A stretch of DNA of 11,181 nucleotides. Source: Thiotrichaceae bacterium (GTDB lineage Bacteria; Pseudomonadota; Gammaproteobacteria; Thiotrichales; Thiotrichaceae). Both the position numbers and the translations under genes were made by a program. Position 1 is the first letter of the stretch; each line of letters begins with the position of its first letter. A model generated the notes under the pieces. The model had not been told where the DNA came from, did not search any database, and worked only from the letters and a program-made list of their open reading frames with translations. The DNA lies in NCBI GenBank assembly GCA_027008885.1, contig JALVDQ010000216.1, forward strand, positions 1 to 11,181, read 5' to 3'. Shown here in pieces: positions 1-7,004 of this stretch.

Positions 1-93
1 GAGGCAAACAGCAAAAAGCGTTTGCAGGAAATACAGGATCAGTTTAGAAATATCTTTAAAAAGTCAAAATTAAGCCAAAAACTTCCATTTTGA
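1..93 (+). CDS. algC: Phosphomannomutase/phosphoglucomutase (AlgC-type), C-terminal 30 residues, partial
   Basis: An open frame from base 1 ends at TGA 91-93 and encodes 30 residues starting EANSKKRLQEIQDQFRN and ending KLPF. The pattern (EA at the start, L..I...FRN in the middle, a final PF) matches, residue for residue in length, my recollection of the C-terminus of Pseudomonas AlgC. That enzyme interconverts mannose-6-P/mannose-1-P and glucose-6-P/glucose-1-P for alginate, LPS and other surface sugars in the cytosol. The next gene is argB, 57 bp downstream in the same direction, and algC-argB adjacency is a known gammaproteobacterial arrangement. The start, active-site serine and metal-binding loop lie outside the window. 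The call rests on a short tail plus context, so another protein remains possible. Confidence 0.72.
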   Translation, partial: EANSKKRLQEIQDQFRNIFKKSKLSQKLPF

Positions 94-147
94 TTTATTT
101 TTCGTCTTATACTTCGCGTATTTTTTCAGATAGACTCAATTAAATAA

Positions 148-1038
<891 letters not shown>

Positions 1039-1114
1039 CTTCAGTAACTACTCAGCTTGCCCTCTATTTTGTCCAATAGCTGCGTTAAAAGGTGGTGGGT
1101 CAAACCTGTGTTTT

Positions 1115-1191
1115 GTAGGTCGGATTAGCCCAAGCGTAATCCGACAAAATCGTGGCACTATGTTGGATTACGCTACGCTAATCCAAGCTAC
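1115..1191. repeat. REP-like double hairpin between convergent genes
   Basis: Two stem-loops sit side by side. The first pairs GTCGGATTA (1119-1127) with TAATCCGAC (1137-1145). The second pairs TTGGATTA (1163-1170) with TAATCCAA (1179-1186). The outer flanks are also near-complementary: GTAGGTCGGATTA (1115-1127) against TAATCCAAGCTAC (1179-1191), two mismatches. Stems of the form GTAGG-T-GGATTAGC...GC-TAATCC-A are a widespread intergenic REP class in gamma- and betaproteobacteria, often moved by RAYT (REP-associated) transposases; none is visible here. Placement between argB and the oppositely oriented mnmC suggests it may also block read-through in both directions (inference). The rest of the 236-bp gap (1039-1274) shows no gene. 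Confidence 0.8.
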
Positions 1192-1274
1192 GCATTGGGT
1201 AAATCAACAGGTTTATCCACGACTAAATTCTTAACCGCGAAGAGCATAGTTTTTTTGGGTTTGGAGCTTTATCC

Positions 1275-2564
1275 CTACTGCTTCCGTATCAGCTTTCTGA
1301 TAATAAAGCGTGCGGGATGGCAGTTGTTTAACACTTTCTGTGTATTTTCTGAAGCTGCTTTGTTTTCAAGCAATTCACATAAGGCTTTGGCACAGTAGGC
1401 ACTGCTAATAACCCCGCGAGAACCCAGTCCACCAAGTACAAACAAACCCTGCTGGTATTTTGCCTGCGGGTATTTTTTCCATTTCTTTCCCTGATGCAAA
1501 TCATGGTAGTTTTCTTCGTAAAATGCTTTATGCGGTAAAGCACCGACATAGGGAAAACGGTCTGGTGTGGTCATGCGGACAGCAACGTGAGCGCTTGAGC
1601 GTTGCCCCAGGCTATGTGCAAACTCGGGTAAATAGTTTTGCAGGGAGTCATAGTTTTGCCGGTCTGATTCCGCCTTGATTTGAGGAGCAGAACAGTCGCG
1701 TTCAAAGGTTGCCCCGAAAATATGAACAGGCTGTTGAGAACAATCGGAGTGCAAGGCTGGAGTTAAATATCCTTCATGTCCAATCACTGTTTTCAAGTGC
1801 TTTGAATAATCTGAAGCTTCTGCAAAAGTTGTCTGCCCCGCCACCGGCACTCCTGGAAGAAAAGCTGATTGCGCAAAGCCATGCAGGTCTTTTCCATTCG
1901 CAATAATGACCACTTCAGCTTGCGCGATTAGATTATGGGCAGAATCTACAAGCTGCCATTGCTTGCCATTTTTTTGCAGTGAAATAATTTGCGTCTGTTT
2001 TATAATTTTGCAGCCAGCTTGCGCGCCTGCTGTCTCTTCTCTCCCTTCCGGGCATAAAGCATTGGCATAATCAGCGGGGTTAATCCAGCCGCCTTCAGGA
2101 AAATAGCTGGATTTAAAAGGCAACTCGATGCCCGCCACCTGACTGCTCTGTTTTTCATCCAGTAACTGTATAAAATCTTCCCCCAGGTGACGCGCTTTAA
2201 GCTCGTGCCAGCGTTTTAATTCACGTTCATTATGGGTCAGTTGCAATACCCCACACAGGTTGTACCTGATCTTGGTACCCTGGCGTTCAAGCTTTTTCAG
2301 AATGGTTTGGGTATAGTGAAAACTGTTTCTGTAAAAATCTTCACCAGGGCTGGCTTTCGCCGTCATTTTGGGAGAGATCACGCCAGCAGGATTTCCTGAT
2401 GCTTCACTTGCCAGACCAGCATGCCGCTCAAGCAGGGTGACTTGCCAACCAGCCTGGCGCAAATGCCAGCACATTTGACTCCCCGCAAGACCACCACCAA
2501 TAATAACAGCCTGTCTGTTTTGCCATTCAAACCTGGGGTATTGAAACCAGATTGGTGTCTTCAT
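1275..2564 (-). CDS. mnmC: FAD-dependent tRNA cmnm5(s2)U34 oxidoreductase, stand-alone MnmC C-terminal domain
   Basis: Converts carboxymethylaminomethyl-(2-thio)uridine at the tRNA wobble position to the aminomethyl form by FAD-dependent oxidative removal of the carboxymethyl group. The 429 residues align end to end with the C-terminal half of E. coli MnmC as I recall it: dinucleotide motif IIGGGLAG (21-28), EASGNPAG (54-61), FPEGGWINP (155-163), VIIANG (219-224), VAGQ (241-244), GYLTP (265-269), VRMTTPDRFPYVG (329-341), and the FAD-closing LGGLGSRG (377-384) with a basic tail RKLIRKQ. The N-terminal methyltransferase half (MnmC1) of the usual ~660-residue bifunctional protein is absent, and the start at 2564 is only 14 residues before the strand leading to GGG. 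Upstream is a weak GAGTG ribosome site, then a poly-C/poly-T repeat. Downstream of der by 81 bp in the same direction, so possibly its operon partner. Confidence 0.9.
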   Translation of the reverse strand: MKTPIWFQYPRFEWQNRQAVIIGGGLAGSQMCWHLRQAGWQVTLLERHAGLASEASGNPAGVISPKMTAKASPGEDFYRNSFHYTQTILKKLERQGTKIRYNLCGVLQLTHNERELKRWHELKARHLGEDFIQLLDEKQSSQVAGIELPFKSSYFPEGGWINPADYANALCPEGREETAGAQAGCKIIKQTQIISLQKNGKQWQLVDSAHNLIAQAEVVIIANGKDLHGFAQSAFLPGVPVAGQTTFAEASDYSKHLKTVIGHEGYLTPALHSDCSQQPVHIFGATFERDCSAPQIKAESDRQNYDSLQNYLPEFAHSLGQRSSAHVAVRMTTPDRFPYVGALPHKAFYEENYHDLHQGKKWKKYPQAKYQQGLFVLGGLGSRGVISSAYCAKALCELLENKAASENTQKVLNNCHPARFIIRKLIRKQ

Positions 2565-2594
2565 ACTTTCACTCTAATATTCTTTACGATCCAG

Positions 2595-2645
2595 AAATAT
2601 ATAAAAAAAGGGGGGGATGGGTAGCAGGGTTACAGAAGACAGAGG
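2595..2645 (+). repeat. A/T-G7 repeat arm with degenerate heptamer tail, between der and mnmC
   Basis: The arm at 2595-2621 reads A3-TATAT-A7-G7-ATGGG and is identical over 27 nt to 6939-6965. It is followed by a tail (2622-2645) reading TAGCAGGG, TTACAGA, AGACAGAGG. This resembles the GGCAGAGG plus (ACAGAGG)n seen next to the same arm at 4337-4413 on the opposite strand, so arm and heptamers travel together. The tail ends exactly at the der stop codon (2646-2648), and the arm ends 30 bp before the mnmC start codon. On the coding strand of der and mnmC it reads as a C-run followed by a T-run and ATATATTT. No hairpin is visible inside this copy. Confidence 0.85.
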
Positions 2646-4079
2646 CTACTTCTTTTTGCTGCGTCTGGTTGTTGTTTTGTAGGGTGTCTTTTTGTTTTGA
2701 CGGTAGATTTGGGAAGGAGACAGTTTGGCGCGTTTCTTGCCTCGTCCTTCAAAGGGGTTTTCTCCCGTTTTAAACTGGATTCTTACCTGCGTACCTTTTA
2801 ACTTCAGTGTTTCCCGAAAATAATTCATCAGGTAGCGTTTATAACTGCCCGGGATTCGTTTCGTCTGGTTGCCATGAATAATCACCGTAAAAGGGTTGTT
2901 TCCACCCTGGTGAGCATAGCGCAGTTTTATGCGTCGTGAGGCGACAACAGGCAATTGATGTGCATCAACAGCGGTTTGCAAGATGCGAGTCATGCGTGAT
3001 GTCGAGACATTGAGCATGGCTGAATCATAGGCTTCATGCACTGATTTATATAAATGTCCAACGCCTGTGCCATGCAGCGCAGAAATAAAGTGTTTGTCTG
3101 CAAAATCAAGAAAAGGCAGCTTTACTTCCAGTTTGACCTTGATCTGCTCACGCTGGTAATCATCCAGACCATCCCACTTGTTGATTGCAACGACCAGAGA
3201 ACGTCCGGCATCCAGGATCAGACCAAGCAGATGTGCATCCTGGTCGGTTATGCTTTCATGTGCGTCCAGCAACATAATGACCACATGCGCGTGCTCAATG
3301 GCAGACAATGTTTTGATAATGCTGAAGGTTTCGATTTTTTCCCTGACCTTGCCCCGGCGTCGCACACCTGCGGTATCAATCAGTGTATATTTTTGTCCGT
3401 CACGTTCATAAGGCACATAAATGCTGTCGCGCGTGGTACCAGGCTGGTCAAACGCGACTACACGTTCCTCACCCATAATGCGGTTGATCAGGGTGGATTT
3501 GCCGACGTTGGGACGCCCCACAAAAGCGATGCGAATACTGTCTGCAAATTCGTCGGGGACTTCGTCTGCATCATCTTCATCCTCGGGGAATGTCTCCAGC
3601 AGATGATTGATCATCCGGGTTACACCGCGCCCGTGAGCTGCGGCAATGGCAAAAACATCCTTGAATCCAAGCTGATAAAATTCAGCAACGGCTTGATCTG
3701 GATCGACGGCATCTGTCTTGTTGACCACCAGATACACATCCTTGCCCGCCCGCCTTAGTCGTTCAGCGACCAGATGATCTGCCGAGGTCAGCCCTTCGCG
3801 CCCATCGACTATAAACAAAACCGTATTGGCTTCATCCACCGCAAGCCAGGTCTGATTTGCCATATACTCGTCAATACCGGCATCATCACCACTTAAGCCC
3901 CCCGTATCAATGACCAGATAGCTGCGTTCTTCACCGCCCAGAACCCCCTGACCATATTTGCGGTCACGAGTCAGTCCCGGAAAATCAGCCACCAGTGCAT
4001 CTCGCGATTTGGTCAGGCGATTAAATAAAGTGGATTTGCCGACATTGGGACGACCGACGAGTGCGAATACGGGTTTCAT
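2646..4079 (-). CDS. der: Ribosome-assembly GTPase Der (EngA)
   Basis: Essential GTPase with two tandem G domains that acts in late 50S ribosomal subunit assembly. The 477 residues fit the gammaproteobacterial length. G domain 1: GRPNVGKST (9-17), PGLTRDR (34-40), DTGG (58-61), NKTD (120-123). An acidic linker (166-180, rich in D and E) leads to G domain 2: GRPNVGKST (188-196), PGTTRDS (213-219), DTAG (235-238), NKWD (300-303). The remaining ~150 residues form the KH-like domain and end in a strongly basic tail ([15 protein letters not shown]), as expected for rRNA binding. The start at 4079 puts the first P-loop at the usual position. The gene upstream is the ubiH-ubiI operon, 356 bp away, not bamB as in many relatives. 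Downstream is mnmC. Confidence 0.98.
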   Translation of the reverse strand: MKPVFALVGRPNVGKSTLFNRLTKSRDALVADFPGLTRDRKYGQGVLGGEERSYLVIDTGGLSGDDAGIDEYMANQTWLAVDEANTVLFIVDGREGLTSADHLVAERLRRAGKDVYLVVNKTDAVDPDQAVAEFYQLGFKDVFAIAAAHGRGVTRMINHLLETFPEDEDDADEVPDEFADSIRIAFVGRPNVGKSTLINRIMGEERVVAFDQPGTTRDSIYVPYERDGQKYTLIDTAGVRRRGKVREKIETFSIIKTLSAIEHAHVVIMLLDAHESITDQDAHLLGLILDAGRSLVVAINKWDGLDDYQREQIKVKLEVKLPFLDFADKHFISALHGTGVGHLYKSVHEAYDSAMLNVSTSRMTRILQTAVDAHQLPVVASRRIKLRYAHQGGNNPFTVIIHGNQTKRIPGSYKRYLMNYFRETLKLKGTQVRIQFKTGENPFEGRGKKRAKLSPSQIYRQNKKTPYKTTTRRSKKK

Positions 4080-4162
4080 GTGTTTGGAATACTGCTTAAA
4101 TTTTTATGGCAGGCAAGGATAACACAGGGACGGCGCAATGATAAATCCGAGAACAGGAAGCG

Positions 4163-4196
4163 TTGTGAGCTGGTTATGCTCACAAGTATCTAACCA
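4163..4196. other. Perfect 8-bp inverted repeat with a complementary loop, upstream of der
   Basis: TTGTGAGC (4163-4170) and GCTCACAA (4178-4185) are perfectly complementary with a 7-nt loop TGGTTAT. The loop's TGGTTA (4171-4176) is itself complementary to TAACCA at 4191-4196, so the RNA could form an H-type pseudoknot, or the DNA could be a protein-binding palindrome. It lies 84 bp or more upstream of the der start, on the far side from the repeat cluster. The half-site equals that of the lac operator, but the 7-bp spacing differs from lac sites, and the 11-bp TGTGA-TCACA spacing rules out a normal CRP site. The rest of 4080-4223 shows no gene and no convincing promoter. Confidence 0.4.
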
Positions 4197-4223
4197 TAGA
4201 CCGGACTAATGATATTTGTAACA

Positions 4224-4252
4224 CCCATCCCTCCTCTTTTTTATATATTTTT
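4224..4252 (-). repeat. A/T-G-run repeat arm, left member of the direct pair
   Basis: Read on the minus strand this is A5-TATAT-A6 then a G-rich stretch interrupted by two A residues, then ATGGG. It is the most diverged arm: the G7 run has become GAGGAGG. TTCGTTCC on the minus strand (complement of 4258-4265, allowing for the flanking bases) also occurs beside the ubiH copy at 6925-6932. This indicates the repeat unit extends past the A/T part. Confidence 0.75.
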
Positions 4253-4302
4253 GTGTTGTGGAACGAAACACGGGAGCAATAGTTAATACCGTGCCGTGCC
4301 AC

Positions 4303-4329
4303 CCCGTATTCCGCAGGGCTTCATACGGG
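4303..4329. repeat. REP-like hairpin inside the composite repeat
   Basis: CCCGTAT (4303-4309) pairs with ATACGGG (4323-4329) around the core TCCGCAGGGCTTC. On the minus strand it reads GTAGCCCGTATGAAGC then GCGGAATACGGG. This resembles the common proteobacterial REP of the type GTAGCCCGGATGAAGCGCAGCGGAATCCGGG in shorter pieces. It lies between the two A/T-G arms, next to the heptamer array. Confidence 0.65.
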
Positions 4330-4336
4330 CTACGGT

Positions 4337-4384
4337 TCTGTCCTCTGTCCTCTGTCCTCTGTCCTCTGTCCTCTGTCCTCTGCC
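4337..4384 (-). repeat. Heptanucleotide tandem repeat, six full units plus a partial
   Basis: Six consecutive perfect copies of TCTGTCC (minus strand GGACAGA) occupy 4337-4378, followed by an imperfect unit TCTGCC (4379-4384) that joins the neighbouring A/T-G arm. Because 7 is not a multiple of 3, any frame through it gives a recurring 7-residue pattern such as RTEDRGQ. Those open frames are almost certainly not genes. Tracts of this type usually change copy number by slippage. Confidence 0.93.
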
Positions 4385-4385
4385 A

Positions 4386-4413
4386 CCCATCCCCCCTTTT
4401 TTTTGATATTTTT
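4386..4413 (-). repeat. A/T-G6 repeat arm, right member of the direct pair
   Basis: On the minus strand it reads A5-TATC-A8-G6-ATGGG, directly followed by the heptamer array. It is in the same orientation as the arm at 4224-4252, about 160 bp away, so the two bracket the REP hairpin and heptamers as direct repeats. The arm lies 22 bp beyond the stop codon of the ubiI-like gene (4436-4438). Confidence 0.8.
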
Positions 4414-4435
4414 AGTTTTGTAGGGTTAGCCCATC

Positions 4436-5602
4436 TCAAAGCCCCATGGCTTTACGAATCACCTCATTTTTCACCACGGGTATCCGGTTAAACAGGTTCA
4501 TGCCCAGATTGCGTGCTGTTTTTACAGGGGCGGCAGTATGTCCAAAGAGTAGCCTGAATGCTTCCATGGTGCGCATGGTGAGTACATTGTCGCCACGTCG
4601 GGCGCGTTCATAGCGGCGCAGTGTTTTCAGACTGCCTGGATCACGACCATGCTGCGCAAGCTGGGTGGCAAGTTCTACCGCATCTTTAAGACCCAGGTTC
4701 ACGCCCTGTCCGGCGAGTGGGTGAATTGTATGTGCGGCATCACCAACCAGCGCAATGCGTTCCATTACATAGGGTTTTGCCTGTGAACCACGCAATGGAA
4801 ACGCGCCCCGATCCCCTACTTTGGTGACTTTGCCGAGCTTGTGATCAAGTGCCTCTGCGAGTGCTTTTTTGAAGTCATTCTTTTTGATAGCGCAATAATA
4901 ATCTGCCAGATCAGAAGGCAAAGTCCAGACAATCGAGCTGCTGCCATCTGCAAGCGGCAAAAAAGCAACAGGTCCGGTTGACTGAAAGCGTTGCCATGCC
5001 GTGTATTCGTGGGGTTTTTCCGTCTTAACCACTGTAACCAGCCCGCTTTGACCATAATCATCGCGTTGAATATCAATGCCGGCGAGCGTACGCACCTGTG
5101 AATTGGCACCGTCTGCGCCAACCAGCAATTTTGCGCTAATCTGTTCCTCATTATCGAGTGTGACTATGACCTTGTCAGTTTCGACGCTCAAGTCTTTTAG
5201 CTTGTTGGGTTGATACAGGCGGGCTGTTTCAAGTGATGTAAAGGCATCAGCAACGCCTAGCTGAATAATCCGATTTTCAATAATATGCCCAAGGTCAGGC
5301 TCGCCCAGCTCGGCAGCCTCAAAACGCACATGCCCATCGCCAGCAGCATCCCAGACTTGCATCGCCTCATAGGGACAGGTTCGCATGGCTTTGATTGCAT
5401 CCCAGGCTCCGGCATCCATGAGCGCATTTTGTGAGGCACGACTGATCGCCGAGACGCGCAGATCGTATGCATCATCCGCAGAAAAAGGTTTGGCGGCAAA
5501 GGCTTCAATCACGGCAACTTTTTTGCCCTGTTTGGCAAGCAGACAGCCGAGCGTTGCGCCAACCATGCCGCCACCGTTTATTATGACATCGTAGTGTTTC
5601 AT
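4436..5602 (-). CDS. ubiI: FAD-dependent ubiquinone-ring hydroxylase, UbiI/VisC-like
   Basis: Aromatic-ring monooxygenase of the UbiH/UbiF/UbiI/COQ6 family, which uses FAD, NAD(P)H and O2 to hydroxylate polyprenyl-phenol intermediates of ubiquinone at the inner membrane. In the UbiI case this is C5 hydroxylation. The 388 residues are full length. Motifs: GGGMVG (10-15), DLRVSAISRAS (47-57), GHIIEN (105-110), the NAD(P)H/FAD DG motif GADGANSQVR (162-171), and the GD motif GDAAHTIHPLAGQGVNLG (287-304). The DLRVSAI, VWD and GHI(I/V)EN wording and the IRKAMGL end fit E. coli UbiI better than UbiF as I remember them. An unusual N precedes the GGG, where V is common. It follows ubiH by 23 bp, so the pair is one operon. 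Assignment to UbiI rather than UbiF/UbiM is moderately certain. Confidence 0.85.
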   Translation of the reverse strand: MKHYDVIINGGGMVGATLGCLLAKQGKKVAVIEAFAAKPFSADDAYDLRVSAISRASQNALMDAGAWDAIKAMRTCPYEAMQVWDAAGDGHVRFEAAELGEPDLGHIIENRIIQLGVADAFTSLETARLYQPNKLKDLSVETDKVIVTLDNEEQISAKLLVGADGANSQVRTLAGIDIQRDDYGQSGLVTVVKTEKPHEYTAWQRFQSTGPVAFLPLADGSSSIVWTLPSDLADYYCAIKKNDFKKALAEALDHKLGKVTKVGDRGAFPLRGSQAKPYVMERIALVGDAAHTIHPLAGQGVNLGLKDAVELATQLAQHGRDPGSLKTLRRYERARRGDNVLTMRTMEAFRLLFGHTAAPVKTARNLGMNLFNRIPVVKNEVIRKAMGL

Positions 5603-5625
5603 ATTATTGCTTCATATTTTGTAGC

Positions 5626-6909
5626 CTAAGCTCTGAGTGCCAGACCGCGTGCCAGGCGTGATTGTCGATAGTTAATGCCCATGCTTTGTGTGGTAATCCA
5701 TTTCCGCAAGGGCGCGATACGGTCAACGCTGATTAAACCTGCGGCGCGTGCATGACCCAGCAGAAAATCATCGTTGGAAAACAGGCGCACCAGAGAGTCA
5801 GTATAACGTACCGTGGTTTTCAGATCACCCTGACGCAGTTTTTCATAGTCCTGTAGCAGTTTTTCAGTTCCGGGATCATTCTTGTTATTTGCCTTGTTTT
5901 GGCAGATCAGTTCAGCCAGTACCGCCACATCACGCAGGGCAAGATTGAGTCCTTGTCCGGCAACCGGATGCATGGTATGTGATGCGTTGCCGATAATCAC
6001 AGTTCGTGTAGCCGTATTTCGCACCGATGTTACCAGCGCCAGCGGGTAGCTTGAGCGCTTTCCAACCTTTGTAAAACGACCCAGACGGTAGCCAAATTCC
6101 TTGCCGAGTTTTTTTAGAAAGTCGTGATCACTCAGATTCATGGTGTCATTCAAAGCATTATTGGCGTCTCTGGTGTCGTGTGTCCAGACCAGCGAACAAC
6201 GGTTGTCTGAAAGGGGTAGCAGCGCAATCGGTCCGGTTTCGGTAAAGCGTTCAAATGCCTGGTTCTGGTGTGGCTTTTCAGTCGAAACATTGGCGATCAG
6301 GGCTGCCTGATTGTATTCGGAGCGATTATAACCGATAGCGCATAATTGACGAATTTTGGATTGGGTACCATCAGAGCCAACCAGTAGTTTTGTTTTGAGT
6401 CTGCGTGGCTTTTTGCCCTGTTGTTGCAATGTAACAATCAGGTAATCCTGCTGTTTCTCAAGCGCACTCACCGTTGCGGGTACGATTTGTTCAATAGTGC
6501 TTTTATTTAAACGCTGGTAAAGTTGCTTTCCCAAAATACGACTTTCTACCAGATAGCCCAGAGCAGGTACTTTCTCTTTTTCAGCATCAAGACGAGCCGC
6601 GCCAAAATGCCCGCGATCAGAAATGTGTATTTTTTTGATTGCGGTGGTTTTATCCTGCAACTCATCCCACAGACCCATGCCCTTGTAAATCAGGCTGGAA
6701 CCATAAGAAAGCGCAATCGCACGGTCATCGTAGGAAGGCTGCTCAGCAACGCCAAACTCATAAGTATCAACCAGCCCCACCTTAAGTTTAAGCGGAGTCA
6801 GCGCAAGCGCAAGACTGGCACCAACCATACCACCACCGATAATGAGCACATCGTAAACAGAATCGTTAGCTGTATTTTTGTGTGTAGATTGTTTGCTATT
6901 TTTTTTCAT
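5626..6909 (-). CDS. ubiH: 2-octaprenyl-6-methoxyphenol hydroxylase UbiH
   Basis: FAD monooxygenase of ubiquinone biosynthesis (C1 hydroxylation of the polyprenyl-methoxyphenol ring). Motifs in the 427-residue form: IIGGGMVG (23-30), DDRAIALS (61-68), VSTEKPH-type segment (208-214), RFTETGPIALLPLSDNRCS (221-239), GSDGTQSKIR (178-187), and the GD-like GNASHTMHPVAGQGLNLALR (307-326). The GN in place of GD and the DRAIAL block are as in E. coli UbiH, which separates it from its ubiI-like neighbour. I chose the ATG at 6907-6909. A longer frame runs to 6981, but its first 24 codons translate the A/T-G hairpin repeat and give a nonsense peptide. The chosen start still leaves a ~18-residue polar extension before the first strand. 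pepP, often upstream of ubiH, is not here. Confidence 0.95.
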   Translation of the reverse strand: MKKNSKQSTHKNTANDSVYDVLIIGGGMVGASLALALTPLKLKVGLVDTYEFGVAEQPSYDDRAIALSYGSSLIYKGMGLWDELQDKTTAIKKIHISDRGHFGAARLDAEKEKVPALGYLVESRILGKQLYQRLNKSTIEQIVPATVSALEKQQDYLIVTLQQQGKKPRRLKTKLLVGSDGTQSKIRQLCAIGYNRSEYNQAALIANVSTEKPHQNQAFERFTETGPIALLPLSDNRCSLVWTHDTRDANNALNDTMNLSDHDFLKKLGKEFGYRLGRFTKVGKRSSYPLALVTSVRNTATRTVIIGNASHTMHPVAGQGLNLALRDVAVLAELICQNKANNKNDPGTEKLLQDYEKLRQGDLKTTVRYTDSLVRLFSNDDFLLGHARAAGLISVDRIAPLRKWITTQSMGINYRQSRLARGLALRA

Positions 6910-6937
6910 GGCGCGTTTTATGGATTCGTTCCGGCAG

Positions 6938-7004
6938 AAAATATATAAAAAAAGGGGGGGATGGGTTGTTATTATACCCATCCCCCCCTGTTTTTATATA
7001 TTTT
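6938..7004. repeat. Near-perfect 28-bp palindromic repeat in the ubiH/ugd divergent gap
   Basis: Left arm 6938-6965 (A4-TATAT-A7-G7-ATGGG) and right arm 6977-7004 (CCCAT-C7-TGTTTTT-ATATA-TTTT) are complementary over 28 bp with one mismatch, around an 11-nt loop TTGTTATTATA. The left arm shares 27 nt with the copy at 2595-2621. As RNA it forms a G7:C7 stem with U-rich ends on either strand, so it could terminate or attenuate transcription both ways. It sits between divergent genes, 28 bp from the ubiH start, so it is not a plain 3' terminator. A MITE-like or REP-like mobile palindrome is the most natural reading. Confidence 0.9.

Noticed and set aside
3054..3758. 234-residue open frame on the plus strand opposite der
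   Set aside because: It is antisense to highly conserved der codons, has no recognisable domain, and der is unmistakable.
4164..4184. CRP-binding site (TGTGA...TCACA)
   Set aside because: The half-sites are 11 bp apart rather than 6, so it does not fit a CRP dimer.
4415..4434. TTTTGTAGG followed by TTAGCCCA resembling the start of the 1115-1191 REP (also TTTTGTAG at 2674 and 5617)
   Set aside because: The similarity is short, lacks the second half of any stem, and one occurrence is inside der coding sequence.
4206..4491. Open frames of 77 residues on both strands across the heptamer tract, with patterns such as RTEDRGQ
   Set aside because: The residue pattern is simply the 7-nt tandem repeat read in three frames, and the ends translate the A/T-G arms. 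No ribosome site or plausible protein.
6910..6981. Longer N-terminus for UbiH starting at 6981
   Set aside because: The extra 24 codons lie in the palindromic repeat and encode a peptide unlike any UbiH. The ATG at 6907-6909 gives a normal family length.
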